Source of the DNA: Neoceratodus forsteri
Taxonomy: Eukaryota > Chordata > Ceratodontiformes > Ceratodontidae
DNA length: 64,000 nucleotides
NCBI GenBank assembly: GCA_016271365.2
Contig: CM057456.1
Location: 166,549,501-166,613,500 of the forward strand
Reading direction: 5' to 3'
Every line of letters starts with the position of its first letter. Positions within the stretch are counted from its first letter, which is position 1. The notes under the pieces were generated by a model. The model saw only the letters and a program-made list of their open reading frames with translations, was not told where the DNA came from and made no database searches. The position numbers and the translations under genes are program-made. This document shows positions 43,061-53,100 of the stretch, piece by piece.

Positions 43061-43965
43061 TCAAAGCTCTTGAGCCTTTACTTTTTTATCATGCCTCTCT
43101 TTATTGGATAGATTTCTCTTGGCAGCCATTGTCTGGGCCAGTTGATAGGCATGGTTCAATTGAGCTTTCAGTTTTTGTACATATTGCAAGTAGTTTTCGG
43201 CTTGGACCCCATCTGGAGAGACCCCAAAACAGACATCAACTGGCAGCCGGGCCTCTCTCCCAAACATGAAGCAGCAGAGGGAGAATCCAGTAGCATCATT
43301 TTTCGTGCAATTTTATGCATGTACCAAGATGCTAATCTGCTGGCTTCATTTATGCTTGTCTTTTGGGTGGAGGGTACCCAGCATGTCTAGAAGGGTGCGG
43401 TTAAAATGTTCTGGTTGAGGGCCTCCCTGCAGGTGATGGGGTGGTTCTTGACTTTTGCACCCCCCATAGACAGAGCATTTCTTTGATTAGCTGACTCTCA
43501 AAGTCTCTGCCTTGATCAGAATGAATCCGCTGATGGGCCCCATAGTGGACGAATAAATTTTCCACTAGCACCTTGGCCATGGTAGATGCCATTTGATCTT
43601 TGGCGGGAAAAGCTTGTGCATACCATGTGAAATGATCTGTAACCACTAACACATTGCCAATGTTCCGCTGATCAGGTTCTAAACACAAGAAGTCTATGCA
43701 GACTAGTTACATGGGGGTGCTGGTAGTAATATTAACAAGGGGGCATCCCTCTGAGGCAGGGCTTTTCTTTGCAAGCAGCAACTACAAGTCTTTACATGGT
43801 GCTCAACATCAGCCCCCATTTTGGGCCAGCAGAAGCGAGATTGTACCAGGTCAAGGGTTCTGTCAATACCGATGTGCCCCACATGACTGTGGAGGGACCT
43901 CAGTACCAAATCTTTAAAGGCTGAGGGCAGGACCAATTGTTGCTTGTCTGCTTTGCCAATATGAT
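43061..43965 (-). pseudogene. Integrase zinc-finger and catalytic core of the gypsy element
   Basis: The HHCC finger is in 43,703-43,965: LHSHVGHIGIDRTLDLVQSR, then VEHHVKTCSCCLQRKALPQR. The catalytic core follows in 43,401-43,688: NVLVVTDHFTWYAQAFPAKD (first Asp), HSDQGRDFESQLIKEMLCLW (second Asp, with the DDE Glu expected just downstream, in a decayed stretch). MFGREARLPVDVCFG at 43,200-43,267 is the block after the core. The N-terminal edge is cut by the hAT insertion at 43,966. The enzyme inserts the cDNA into chromosomes. A frame change lies between finger and core. Confidence 0.8.
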
Positions 43966-45492
43966 CAGGGCCCCGAGTTTTCCGCAATTCCACGAGTGCG
44001 GCAAACCGCGGAAATATCCGTGGAATTTGCCGTCACCCGCGGAATTCACGGCGCACTCGCTGAACAAACGTGCCCTCCTCACATGTTAGTATGCCACGCC
44101 TGGGAGCCCACCCAGTGTGGAAAAAGCTTTGTTTGCCGACGGGGTGCCCAATCTCCCGCCGGCTTCACTGCCCCCAAAAAGAGCTTCAGTGCCACGCTGG
44201 GAGCCCACCCCAGCGTGGCAAATGCTTCCTTTGCTGACGGGTGCTCAATCCTGGTCGGCTTCACTGCCCCCCAGTCGCTTGGTGCCACACTGGGAGCCCA
44301 CCCCGGTGTGGCAAAAGCTTTGTTTTCCGACAGGGGTGCCCAATCCCCCATCGGTTTCACTGCCCCCCCAAAAAAAAGGTTTCAGTGCCACGCTGGGAGC
44401 CCACCCCAGAGTGGCAAATGCTTCCTTTGCTGACGGGGGTGCCCAATCCCCCGTCAGCTTCACTGCCCCTCCAAGCTGCCTGGTGCCACGCTGGGAGCCC
44501 ACCCCAGCTTGGCAAAAGTCCTTCCTTGTGTGGGAATCCAAATTAAAAAAAAAAACCTGAAACAAAAAAAACTTCCATCGTTGCTTCTTTTGCCCCTCCC
44601 ACAACCTGTACTCCACCCTCTGCTTACCCACCTCCCACACCCCCACCTCACCACCACCTCAACCTATACTTACCTCGACCCCAGCGATGATCTTCTGTGG
44701 ATCGGGAACACATCTGTACTTTCAAAGCCAACCGCAAACGGAAGAAATGTCGGTAAGCTGTATAATGGACTAAATGGATTTTTTCAACTTTAGTGATATC
44801 TCAGTTATTTCTGAATTTTTTCACCAAATTCAACATGGGGTTTTTAGTTTCAATTATGAACTGTGACACTGTTATTTCACATTGTCCTGAAAGGTGGTTT
44901 CGCAGTGACCGCGCCGGAACCACCTTTCTGGAATGATTAATGAAATGACAGTGTCACAGTTCATGAGGTAGGCTCCTAAAACCTTATGTTGAAAATTTGG
45001 TGAAAATATTCCCCAAATAATTGTTTTACAAGCGACGCTATGCAGTTCCTACGCACGTCAACAATTTCAAGCATTTTAATATTTTCACCCAGATTTTCAG
45101 TATTGCCATTTTACCACACCTCCTTATGAACAGTACAACTGTCATTTTTCACATTTCACCCAAAATGTGTTTTCGCACATGTAGCGCACAATGGCGCGGT
45201 TGGTGTGCGAAATCAATGTTCCGGACAGAGTAATAAAATCACAGTGATACTGTTCATGAGCAGAGGTCTTAAACTGGCTATGTTGAAAATTTGGTGACAA
45301 AAGCCCTTAAAATGACTGTGTTACGAGCGTGCATTGTGTCGAATTGGGCAAAAAAAGGAAAAAAATTAAGGGTAAAAATGTGCCGCAGAATTGCCGCAGA
45401 AATTGGTGCTGAGTGCCGCAGAAGTTCTGTGGCAAATGAGAACCCTGCCGCAGAACTTTGTTCCGATGTGCTGCAGAAAAATCGGGGCCCTG
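43966..45492. mobile_element. hAT-type non-autonomous element in the gypsy integrase, 1,527 bp
   Basis: Ends CAGGGCCCCGAGTTTTCCGC and the complement of ...TCGGGGCCCTG form a TIR. Flanking octamers AATATGAT (43,958-43,965) and ACTATGAT (45,493-45,500) are an 8-bp target duplication with one mismatch. The subterminal parts are rich in GCGGAATT/GCCGCAGAA words. The middle holds a 100-bp-class tandem array (44,085-44,520) and the satellite-like unit shared with 7.7-8.8 kb. No transposase ORF. Excising it in silico rejoins the gypsy frame QGP-DH in the integrase. Confidence 0.9.
44085..44525. repeat. Tandem array of four to five units of about 110 bp inside the hAT element
   Basis: Each unit contains 'gccacgctgggagcccacccc', then 'gtggcaaa(a/t)gctt(t/c)', 'ttgc(c/t)gacggggtgcccaatc' and 'ggcttcactgcccccc'. 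Degenerate relatives occur at 7,280-7,500. The long ORFs in both directions here are by-products of the array. Confidence 0.85.
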
Positions 45493-47412
45493 ACTATGAT
45501 CTACTGTCTCTCTACACAACAACTGATTGAGCAACTTCAATCTGGGGCATTCTTTAAACAATAAAGCAGTTTGCAAGTCAGTGGAATGTAACTTAGACAC
45601 ATCTTTCCCCACACACAGGGCATCAAGTGCTGGATGAATCATAGGATCTTGGGATTGAGCCCACTGAATGCTGTCATTGTCAAATTGAAGTAGTGCACTA
45701 GTATCTAGAGCAGAGAAGTGACAATAAGCAGCTGGTATGCAGGTGTCAGAAAGGCCCAAGCAATCTACTAAACAGTCTACTGTGTCCGCAGACATCAGTT
45801 CATCTCTATCAAACTTTTGGCACACTGCTTGAATGTCAGGTTCAGACAGCCTGATCCAATCACTCTTGGAAGTGGGCCTTTGTGATAGGGCATCAGTATC
45901 AATATGATTCAGGCCTGGTCTGTATTTGTCAGCATAATCATAGGTTGATAATGCAGAAATCCACCAGTGCCCAGTGCTGTCTAACTTAGCTGAAGTCTGT
46001 ACATAGGTTAACAGGTTATAGTCAGACTTCACCAATATCTTGGCCCCATTTAGGTATTCATGAAACTGGTCAACGACGGCCCATTTTAGCCCAAGGAACT
46101 CCAACTTATGCACAGGGTAGTTTCATTCGAACTAGCGTCCATATGCAGCATACAGCGTTTGGTGGGGTCAGCAAAGGCGAGGATGGGGGTGTGGAAGAGC
46201 TGGTATATGATCTCATGGAAGGCTGCTTCACAGTCAGGTGTCCAGCGGGGCCCAGAGAATTCATCTGGATGGAAGTATACCTTTTCTGGTTCTTTAACTG
46301 GCCCCTTTTTTGTATTTACGATTGGTAGGAGGGTAACCCTAGGTAAGGTTCAAGAGTGGGCGAATCACCTTGGAATAGTCTTTTATGAACTTGAGATAGT
46401 AGCCACAGAACCCCAGGAAACACTGTAGTTCTTTCAGATTATGGGGCTGGGGTCAAGTATTCAGTGCTTCAGCCTTACTGGGATCAGTCTCTATCCCTTT
46501 TGTAGATACTATGTGCCCCACATACTTCATGGTGGTTTGGAAAAACTGGCACTTGTCAATGGACAGCTTGAGGCCGAAGTCTTCCAATCAGTCTAGGACT
46601 TTAAACAGTTAGTTCTCATGCTGCTGCAAGGTGCTCCCAAACACAATGACATCGTGCAAGTACACCAGGCATTCCAGCAAATTCATATCTCCTACCGCAC
46701 ATTCCATCAGTCGCTGAAAGGTGACCAAGGCACCCAATATCCCCTGTGGCATCCTCAGAAAATCATAGAACCCCAATGGACAGATGAAGACTGTTTTCTC
46801 ATGGTCTTCCAGGACCATCAATATCTGGTAGTATCTGCTGCGAAGATTCAACACCCAGTACCATTTGCTCCCATTCAAGCAGTCCAGGGCATCTTGTATA
46901 CGAGGCATAGTGTATTGGTCTGGGATGGTCTGCTGGTTCAGGGTTTGATAATCAACACACATCCTCACAGACCCATTCTTCTTATGCACAACCACAATGG
47001 GAGAGGCGTATTGGCTCCTGGATTCTTGTATCATGCCAGCAGCGAGCATTTCCTGCAGTTGTCTTCTCACATCATCTATGTCTGCTGGGGCTAGGCATCA
47101 GGACCTCTCTCAAAATGGCTGTTCATAGTGCAGGCATATGTGATGCTCCATGCCCTGGACACATCCCACATCACATTCCTTCAATGAAAACACTTGGTCT
47201 CTCTGGGCAACTCTCTTGCTAATTCTAGCCTTCCATTCAGCTGGCAACAGGAAGTCACCAAAGTCAAACAAGTCTAGGGTCACTCTTGCCTTGTCACCAG
47301 GGTGCTTGTTGCTGGGCAATACTGCAGTGTCTGCACAGTGTACTATAGCTAGGGTGCACCCTCTGTTCACCCAGATCTCCCGATCTGACACATTGTGAAT
47401 CTGGACCATCAC
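45493..47412 (-). pseudogene. Reverse transcriptase and RNase H of the gypsy element
   Basis: RT: MRRQLQEMLAAGMIQESRSQ, YASPIVVVHKKNGSVRMCVD, YQTLNQQTIPDQYTMPRIQD (46,890-47,070), then FYDFLRMPQGILGALVTFQR and the catalytic box as CLVYLHDVIVFGS near 46,640 (expected YLDD, Asp changed to His). RNase H: LEFLGLKWAVVDQFHEYLNG (46,050-46,110), VKSDYNLLTYV and ALSTYDYADKYRPGLNHIDT, ADALSR-like DALSQRP (about 45,880). Upstream 47,110-47,412 contains the linker to protease. The region ends at the hAT insertion. Catalytic-box loss and stops show it is inactive. Confidence 0.85.
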
Positions 47413-47504
47413 TCATTGTGCATAGGCATGGGCATGAGCAGGCAAGATGCTGGGCTTGACCAATAATCCTTCTAGCAATTTTCCATCACCTGGCACATCC
47501 AGCA

Positions 47505-48131
47505 TCAGTATTTTGTTTTTTTTACATCTTTCTGGAGGTGGACCTCCTCTTGAATGGTACATTGAGCCTTACAGGCCAGTACCATTGAATCAGGATCCTT
47601 CTTCCACACGATCCCCGCTGGTTCATCCTGGTCTACTTCCTCAGATTTCTGTTGCAAATCATAGGCCCTCTTGATCAGAGCCAGAATTCTCAGGGCCCTC
47701 CCAGTCCATTGCCCTTGTTTCTTGTGACAGAGTTGTGCCAGTCTCCCAAACATATGGGTGTTTGTCCCACTTAACAGGGGGACTCCATCATACAGTCCGA
47801 TGGAGGGACACACTAGGTCCAATGTCTCTACTCGCTCCTCTACACCCATTAAAGTTGCAGGAAAAGACAACCAAAGGAGGACATACCCTAGGTAGGGATA
47901 AGACTTGTCGCTTAGGCCCCACACATGTAGGCCTTCCAGAGATTGCAAAGGCACATCAGATAAGTGTTTGTCATACCAGTCCTGGAATACAATGGTCACT
48001 TGAAACCCACTGTCAAGCACAGCCCGAGCATGAATACCATTCACAGTCACTGTAGTCTCCATTGAAGGGATCACTGTTTTGGACCAGTCTGAAGAGGCAG
48101 TAGCAGAGGCCTGGACAGACGATTTAGCCAC
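47505..48131 (-). pseudogene. Aspartic protease of the gypsy element
   Basis: VTVNGIHARAVLDSGFQVTI contains the retropepsin active site as DSG. The following VFQDWYDKHLSDVP, LEGLHVWGLSDKSYPYLGYV and VLLWLSFPATLMGVEE match the flap and strand pattern of gypsy proteases. It cleaves Gag-Pol. The frame is open for about 208 codons and is the best preserved pol segment. Confidence 0.75.
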
Positions 48132-48194
48132 AAAGAAATTTGAGTTAGGGTTTCTCGAACCCTCACTGTGGTCATTTCCGGCACCCCTTGGCCA

Positions 48195-49019
48195 TTAATT
48201 TGCTTTTCGGAGCTCCCCTTGGAGTCTGTTTACTTTTCTTTCTAAGCCCTTCTGAGACCGGCATTCTCTTTTTATATGGCCATCCTTTCCACAGTTGTGA
48301 CAAATGATATACTCCTGGGTCATCCTGGGAGACAACATCGTATGAGGAACTGAAGCAGTAGTAAGAGATTGGAGTCTAGTATCTGCTTGCAGTGGTGAGA
48401 GTGGTGCAATGTGTCTTAACAGTTCCTTTAGAGTGGCAGTCAGTCTGGTGACTTCAGCCTTGAAGCCACCCTCAGTAGTGGATGCCTGAGGGTGCACCCC
48501 AACCCCCATGGCAGTCACATACTGAAAGGGACCAGAATCTTGATCCATGGGGGAAACCCTTGCAAAGGCACCCATCTTCAACTCTCAGACTTCCTTTAGT
48601 AGCTCATCTTTCCAATTCTGGGCTCAGGGTGGGAAGTCCTTTGCATTCTCAGAATGCTCATTAAGTGCTGATTTTGGCCCCTGAGCCTCACTTGACTGAT
48701 CACTCTTGGTCACTTGCGGAGCAGCAGCAGATATAGGTGCAATTCCCCCATGGGGTCACTTTTGCTCAACCCCCCGAATGTCTTTCATTAGCTTGTCATA
48801 GGAGGGGGGCGATTCCAGTCGGGTGGCAAGGTGCAACTGAAGCAGTAACAATTCTAAAAATGGAGCAGACTTAAGGATCCAGTCCAGCCTAGCTCTATCT
48901 AATTAATTTGATGGCAAACTACCCTTTCTGAGGCACTCTTGTAGTAGCTTTTCAAGCCGATGTACATACACAGACAATGGCTCCCCTGGGTACTGCTGAG
49001 CATTTCTTACTCTCCACCA
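48195..49019 (-). pseudogene. Gag C-terminal half: capsid end and CCHC zinc knuckle (PNMA-like)
   Basis: After the LINE the gag resumes: WWRVRNAQQYPGEPLSVYVH, RLEKLLQECLRKGSL, then ARLDWILKSAPF and LESPPSYDKLMKDIRGVEQK. This follows the order of the capsid C-terminal domain in PNMA proteins ('Q.P.E.L..YV.RLE.LL...'). The nucleocapsid knuckle CHNCGKDGHIKREC is at 48,261-48,302. Several stops interrupt it (about 48,900, 48,755, 48,600). Gag binds and packages the element RNA. Confidence 0.75.
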
Positions 49020-49025
49020 CAGATC

Positions 49026-52000
49026 AATCAATCAATCAATCAATCAAATCTTTATTTATTCAGGTGAACATCATTGAGCACAGCTCATTTGCAAGATGGA
49101 CCTGATAAGGTCAAGGTTCAATAATTGGTACATGTATAGGAAGATTTAAAACACGTATATACTTATATACAGTAATCAAGGTTCAATAGTTGGTATATGT
49201 ACATGAATAATTAAAACACTTATATACAGAAATCAAGAACAGAAATTGTTTAAACATAACAGGATACTGTAGGAACATATGAGATGCACTCTGGTAAACC
49301 AGTATATACATATCAACATTGGCAGTAAACATGGCATACATTCAACATGATATACCCAAGATTCCAAAGATCCAAGGGAAGTCAGTGTGGACAAAGAGAA
49401 ATAGTGATTGGATGACTGAAAGAGGTGGTCATAGACTGAGACAAGTGACATGGTAGGAAGGGTACATGACTAGAGCAGGGAATGGTGCTAGAACTGGGAG
49501 GTGAAAGGCAGTGATAAGGGCTAAGGTAGGAGCCTGGAGTTAATGGAGAAGATTATAGCCATGGGGTGAGGTATCTGTGAGATGAATTCTAGGAAGTGAA
49601 TTGCCATGATATGATGGCATGAGAGGGGGAAGGAAAGAACTGAATAAACTAGAACTTGTGGAAGCAATTGCATTTTTCAGGGAAGAGACTTAGGTATAGA
49701 TGCTTGAAGGATGCTTAGGATACCAGTTGATCAGCTTCAAGGACTTTTTGAATCGTGTTCCATGATATAGCTAGATTATAGCTGATAGCAGATCTCCCAT
49801 GCCGGTGTTGACTTTAGGCACTTTGAGCATAATGTTGTAGCTTCTTAGGCGAGGTTAGCCATGTACCTGCAGCGTAAGCAGTCTAATATATAGGTTGGAA
49901 GCATCTTAGTTAAAATTCTGATGTCCACACTGCAGCATTTCTGTTTCTTCTGAGATGTAGAGATGTCCAACCGACTGCTGCATAGAGAGAGCAATGGTGA
50001 GTGTTAAATGGTAGATCTGTTATGAACCTCAGAGCTCTGTGGTATAGTGTATCCAATTTGTATAGGTAGGAGATAGGGCAGTGACTATAGAGGAAGTCTG
50101 CATAGTCAATTACTGAGAGAATGTGGCCTGACCAACCTCATTTTGGAATCTCGTTTAGAAAGTGCCTTATTCTAAAAATAGACCAAGTCTCTAGGAAGCT
50201 TTTTAAAAGTTCCTCAATATGAACTGTGTGTAGTTTGCTATCTATCCACAACCCAAATACTTGAATTTTTCTACATAATCAAGGCTTTCACCAAGGATAG
50301 TGGATAGCTGGGGGAGGTTGTTTATTAATGAGGGATTTGTATGGCTTTGGGTGGAGAAAAACATTGCTTTTGTTTTCTTTGCATTTAAAAGCTTTTTTTC
50401 CAATAATTGATGTTGTAGTATAGAGAATTCTGTTTGTAGAACTTCACAAGCTGTAGCAGGCGATGGGTTGCTGACATATAAAACAGTGTCATCTGCGAAC
50501 AAGTGTACAGTGGCTTTGGTAAGATTCAATCAATATTGTTAATATAAATGGTGAAAAAGGATAGGGCCCAGGATAGATCCTTGTGGAACTCCTTAGAAGT
50601 GGTTTAGTGGAGATAGGTCTCCTTCAGCTTTCACTTGCTGTGTTCTTCCTGTTAGGTAACACCTGAACCATGTAAGGAGGATGGATCCAAGCCTATGGAG
50701 TGCAAGGAAGAGAGTAGCAGCTCATGGTCCACCGTATCAAATGCCTTGCTTAGATCAAGGATACAGCACAAACGCTATTCTTTTATCCAGTTCGGTTTGC
50801 CAATCGTTGTAACTTTAGCCAGTGCAGAAATAGTACTATGCTTAGACCGAAACCCGATTGTGCTGGATTTAAAAGATTAGATTCTTCAAGGTAATCTCTT
50901 AATTGATGCTTACCAGTTTTCTAGCAGCTTAGATAGTACTGGAAGGATAGAGATTGGCCTATAGTTGTTAAGGTCCATGGGGTCCCCTGATTTCAGTAGA
51001 GGAAAACTTGGGCTGTTTTCCAAGTTGCAGGAATAGAACCAGATTTTAAGGACAAGTTAAAAAGGTGTGTTAAAGGAACTGCAAGTGCATGCATTGCAAT
51101 CTTTAGAAAGTAGGGGTCAAGGGAGTCAGCACCTGCACTTTTTTTTATATCCATCTGCGAGATTAGATCCTCCACTTGTTTCAACAGAATCGGTTTGAAA
51201 GAGAAGGAGGATTCAGCTAACTGAGATCCTGTATACTGGGAGCTTAACTGAGCATGTAGCAGATTGGCTGGAGAGGTATCAAATGCAAGGCCAGCGGTTG
51301 TAAAATGATTATTGAATGCATCCAGTATTTCCATTCTGTCCAAGATTGTCACCTTGTTGTGGTGCATTTGAGCTGGTAGTGAAGTGCTAGAATCTTGTCC
51401 CATTATGCCCTTAATAGCGCTCCAGAACCTGGCAGGATTGTGGTATGAGGAGTCGAGTTCATGTAGTAGGCAGCCTTAGCATCCTGTACTTTCTTGGTAC
51501 AGCTATTCCTGGCTTTCTTAAATATCAACCAGTCATTTGGGTTCTTAGTCTTCCTTGCCTTTTCCAAAGCTTATCTCTCAAGCAGGGCTGATTTAAGGTC
51601 AGGTGAAAACCAACAACAAGATTTGTTTTTAATTCGAACTCTAGTAATTGGTGCATGAGTGTTAAGGGCATCTAGTATTATGCTATTTAACACCTGACAA
51701 GCTTTTTCCACTGAGTCTGCTAGGTAGAACTCTTACCATCTTGTAGAGTGATTTAGATCATGAAGATATGCCTCAGAGTTGAAAGTTTTCTTGGATCTCC
51801 TCAGTAGGAATTTAGCTGGGGGTGTTAGTTTAACGGATGACCTTATTCCAGCAATAAGGCAGTGGTCACTTATGTCACTGAACAGCACTCCAACGTGCGT
51901 GAAGAGGTGGGGTTTGTTCACCAGCATGATGTCAAGTAATGTGCTGTTGCTCAGATTTCTTTTTGTTGATTCTGTTGGTTCATATATAAGTTGTGAAAAA

Positions 52001-52221
52001 CCATATGTATCACAAAATGATACTAAAGGAGCCACGGCCTTGGATAGCCAATTAAGGTTTAGATCACCTAGGATTATGGTCTCTTCAGTATCCATCTTGA
52101 TTTGATTCCCCAGGTGGGCTAGAAGCTTATGATCCGCTGAAGGGGGCCTGTAGCAGCCAACTAGCTGAAACGCTGCAGTGTTGGAGACAGCCACTTTGAG
52201 AGATAGACATTCGAATTCGAA
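49026..52221 (-). mobile_element. Rex1/Babar-like LINE inserted in the gypsy gag, 3.2 kb
   Basis: It lies between copies of the hexamer CAGATC (49,020-49,025 and 52,222-52,227), its probable target duplication. The 3' end is a (TTGA)n repeat on the minus strand (plus: five AATC units at 49,026-49,046). The 5' end is truncated inside the endonuclease domain. Removing it joins the gag codons SDEDL and WWRVRNAQQ. It shares the 'tttatttattcag...cattgagcacag' 3' layout with the insertions at 23.2 and 29.0 kb. The clade label rests on the protein motifs and is moderately sure. Confidence 0.85.
50242..52221 (-). pseudogene. Rex1-like LINE ORF2 (EN-RT), broken
   Basis: EN part (51,733-52,221): LVGCYRPPSADHKLLAHLGN, ETIILGDLNLNWLSK (GDLN block), YGFSQLIYEPTEST and LLDIMLVNKPHLF, then SDISDHCLIAG (SDH catalytic block). 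Linker and RT start (50,993-51,403): ILDAFNNHFTTAGLAFD and KSAGADSLDPYFLKIAMHAL, then SGSIPATWKTAQV. The catalytic FADD box is at 50,490 (LFADDTVLYVSNPSP), followed by LLEKKLLNAKKTKAMFF. The FADD box is intact, yet stops and gaps break the frame between RT blocks. Downstream 49,050-50,230 is C-terminal tail and 3' UTR. Confidence 0.8.
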
Positions 52222-52227
52222 CAGATC

Positions 52228-53030
52228 CTCATCTGAATCTGGGCTCCCATACACATTTTCCAATACATCAAGATAGTCCTGTGCAGTTGCTTCGGGATTA
52301 TTGGCCTGCTTGGCATGGATGATAGCCAGGTCAGGACCTCGGAGGCTCTCACTCAACCTCTTTCATTTCTCTGCTTCTGAGCATTGCCATTAAAGTACTA
52401 GAAGGGCAACATAGTCTATCCAGGTCTCCCAGTCATCCTCCCTTTGGGGGTTGGGGAGGGTACCGAGAAGATTCTCAGCCTTTGGTAAGAGTCGTGACTA
52501 ATGGCAGGTACAGATATACGGGCCAGCATTGGCATGGGCACAGAAGGCGGGGCAGTGACAGGTGCTGGAGTGGGAGGGGGTGTTGGGGAAGGAACACCCC
52601 CCAGTGGCAGGAATAGTTTCTTAAAGTCCTCTATGGTTATCCCTTCCTCCAGCAACAACTTAGCAAATTTCTCCTTAAAAGTCTCAGATAATGGTGGGAG
52701 CTTATCCTCCCTGGGGTCTTCACTGTCTTTTGTTATCACTATCCAGGCAGCTGGAAAACCTTCTGGGGCAATAGTCTGTGGCACTTTAGAGCTGTCCACG
52801 AGGTCACTACACTCTACCAAGGCTATATAAGTTTGGGCAATCAAATCAGCCTGTCGACTCACCACCACAGGGTTTTTTAAACATTCAACTTTGGAGAGTT
52901 TTCTCTCTACAGTGTCTGTACTGGTACCCAGGGGAATATCCAGTATAAGTAGAGCATTTTGGGGGTTAATCTCCTGCCCAGTACACCACCCCATCAACTG
53001 GTGTACAGCCATTTCTACTGGGGTAGCCAT
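52228..53030 (-). pseudogene. Gag N-terminal half with PNMA-like matrix/RRM-like and capsid domains
   Basis: The start MATPVEMAVHQLMGWCTGQE, NPQNALLILDIPLGTS matches the characteristic N-terminus of PNMA proteins (W-C near residue 16, then a short 'ALL..GIP' strand of an RRM-like fold). ISHDSYQRLRIFSVP begins the capsid. A frameshift at about 52,440 is followed by YVALLVL, WQCSEAEK, and LSESLRGPDLAIIHAKQAN with YLDVLENVYGSPDSDED, the capsid N-domain end in the same order as in PNMA. ATG 53,030 lies 70 bp from the LTR. The Pro-rich linker PSPTPPPTPAPVTAPPSVP sits between the two domains. Confidence 0.8.
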
Positions 53031-53082
53031 AAATCTTTAACAATGATTCATAATTTTTGACCACTAGAAGGCACAAAATCCC

Positions 53083-53100
53083 AGTGTTAAGCCTCCAAAA
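53083..53100 (-). other. Candidate primer binding site next to the 5' LTR
   Basis: Minus-strand sequence directly inside the 5' LTR starts TTTTGGAGGCTTAACACTGG. TGG three bases in is where the tRNA CCA end should anneal. I could not match the following bases confidently to a particular tRNA. Confidence 0.4.

Noticed and set aside
44079..44657. Several long overlapping ORFs on both strands
   Set aside because: They are by-products of the 110-bp tandem array, which lacks stops in several frames. The repeated peptide mirrors the DNA unit.
45307..46113. 268-codon ORF as one continuous protein
   Set aside because: Its 3' part reads into the hAT terminus at 45,492. Only the RNase H to linker part belongs to gypsy pol.
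51733..52356. A Gag-endonuclease fusion protein of 207 codons
   Set aside because: The ORF spans the junction between gag and an inserted LINE (CAGATC at 52,222). The fusion is accidental.
52228..53030. A host PNMA gene
   Set aside because: The frame continues into gypsy protease, RT and integrase between LTRs with a target duplication, so it is an element gag.
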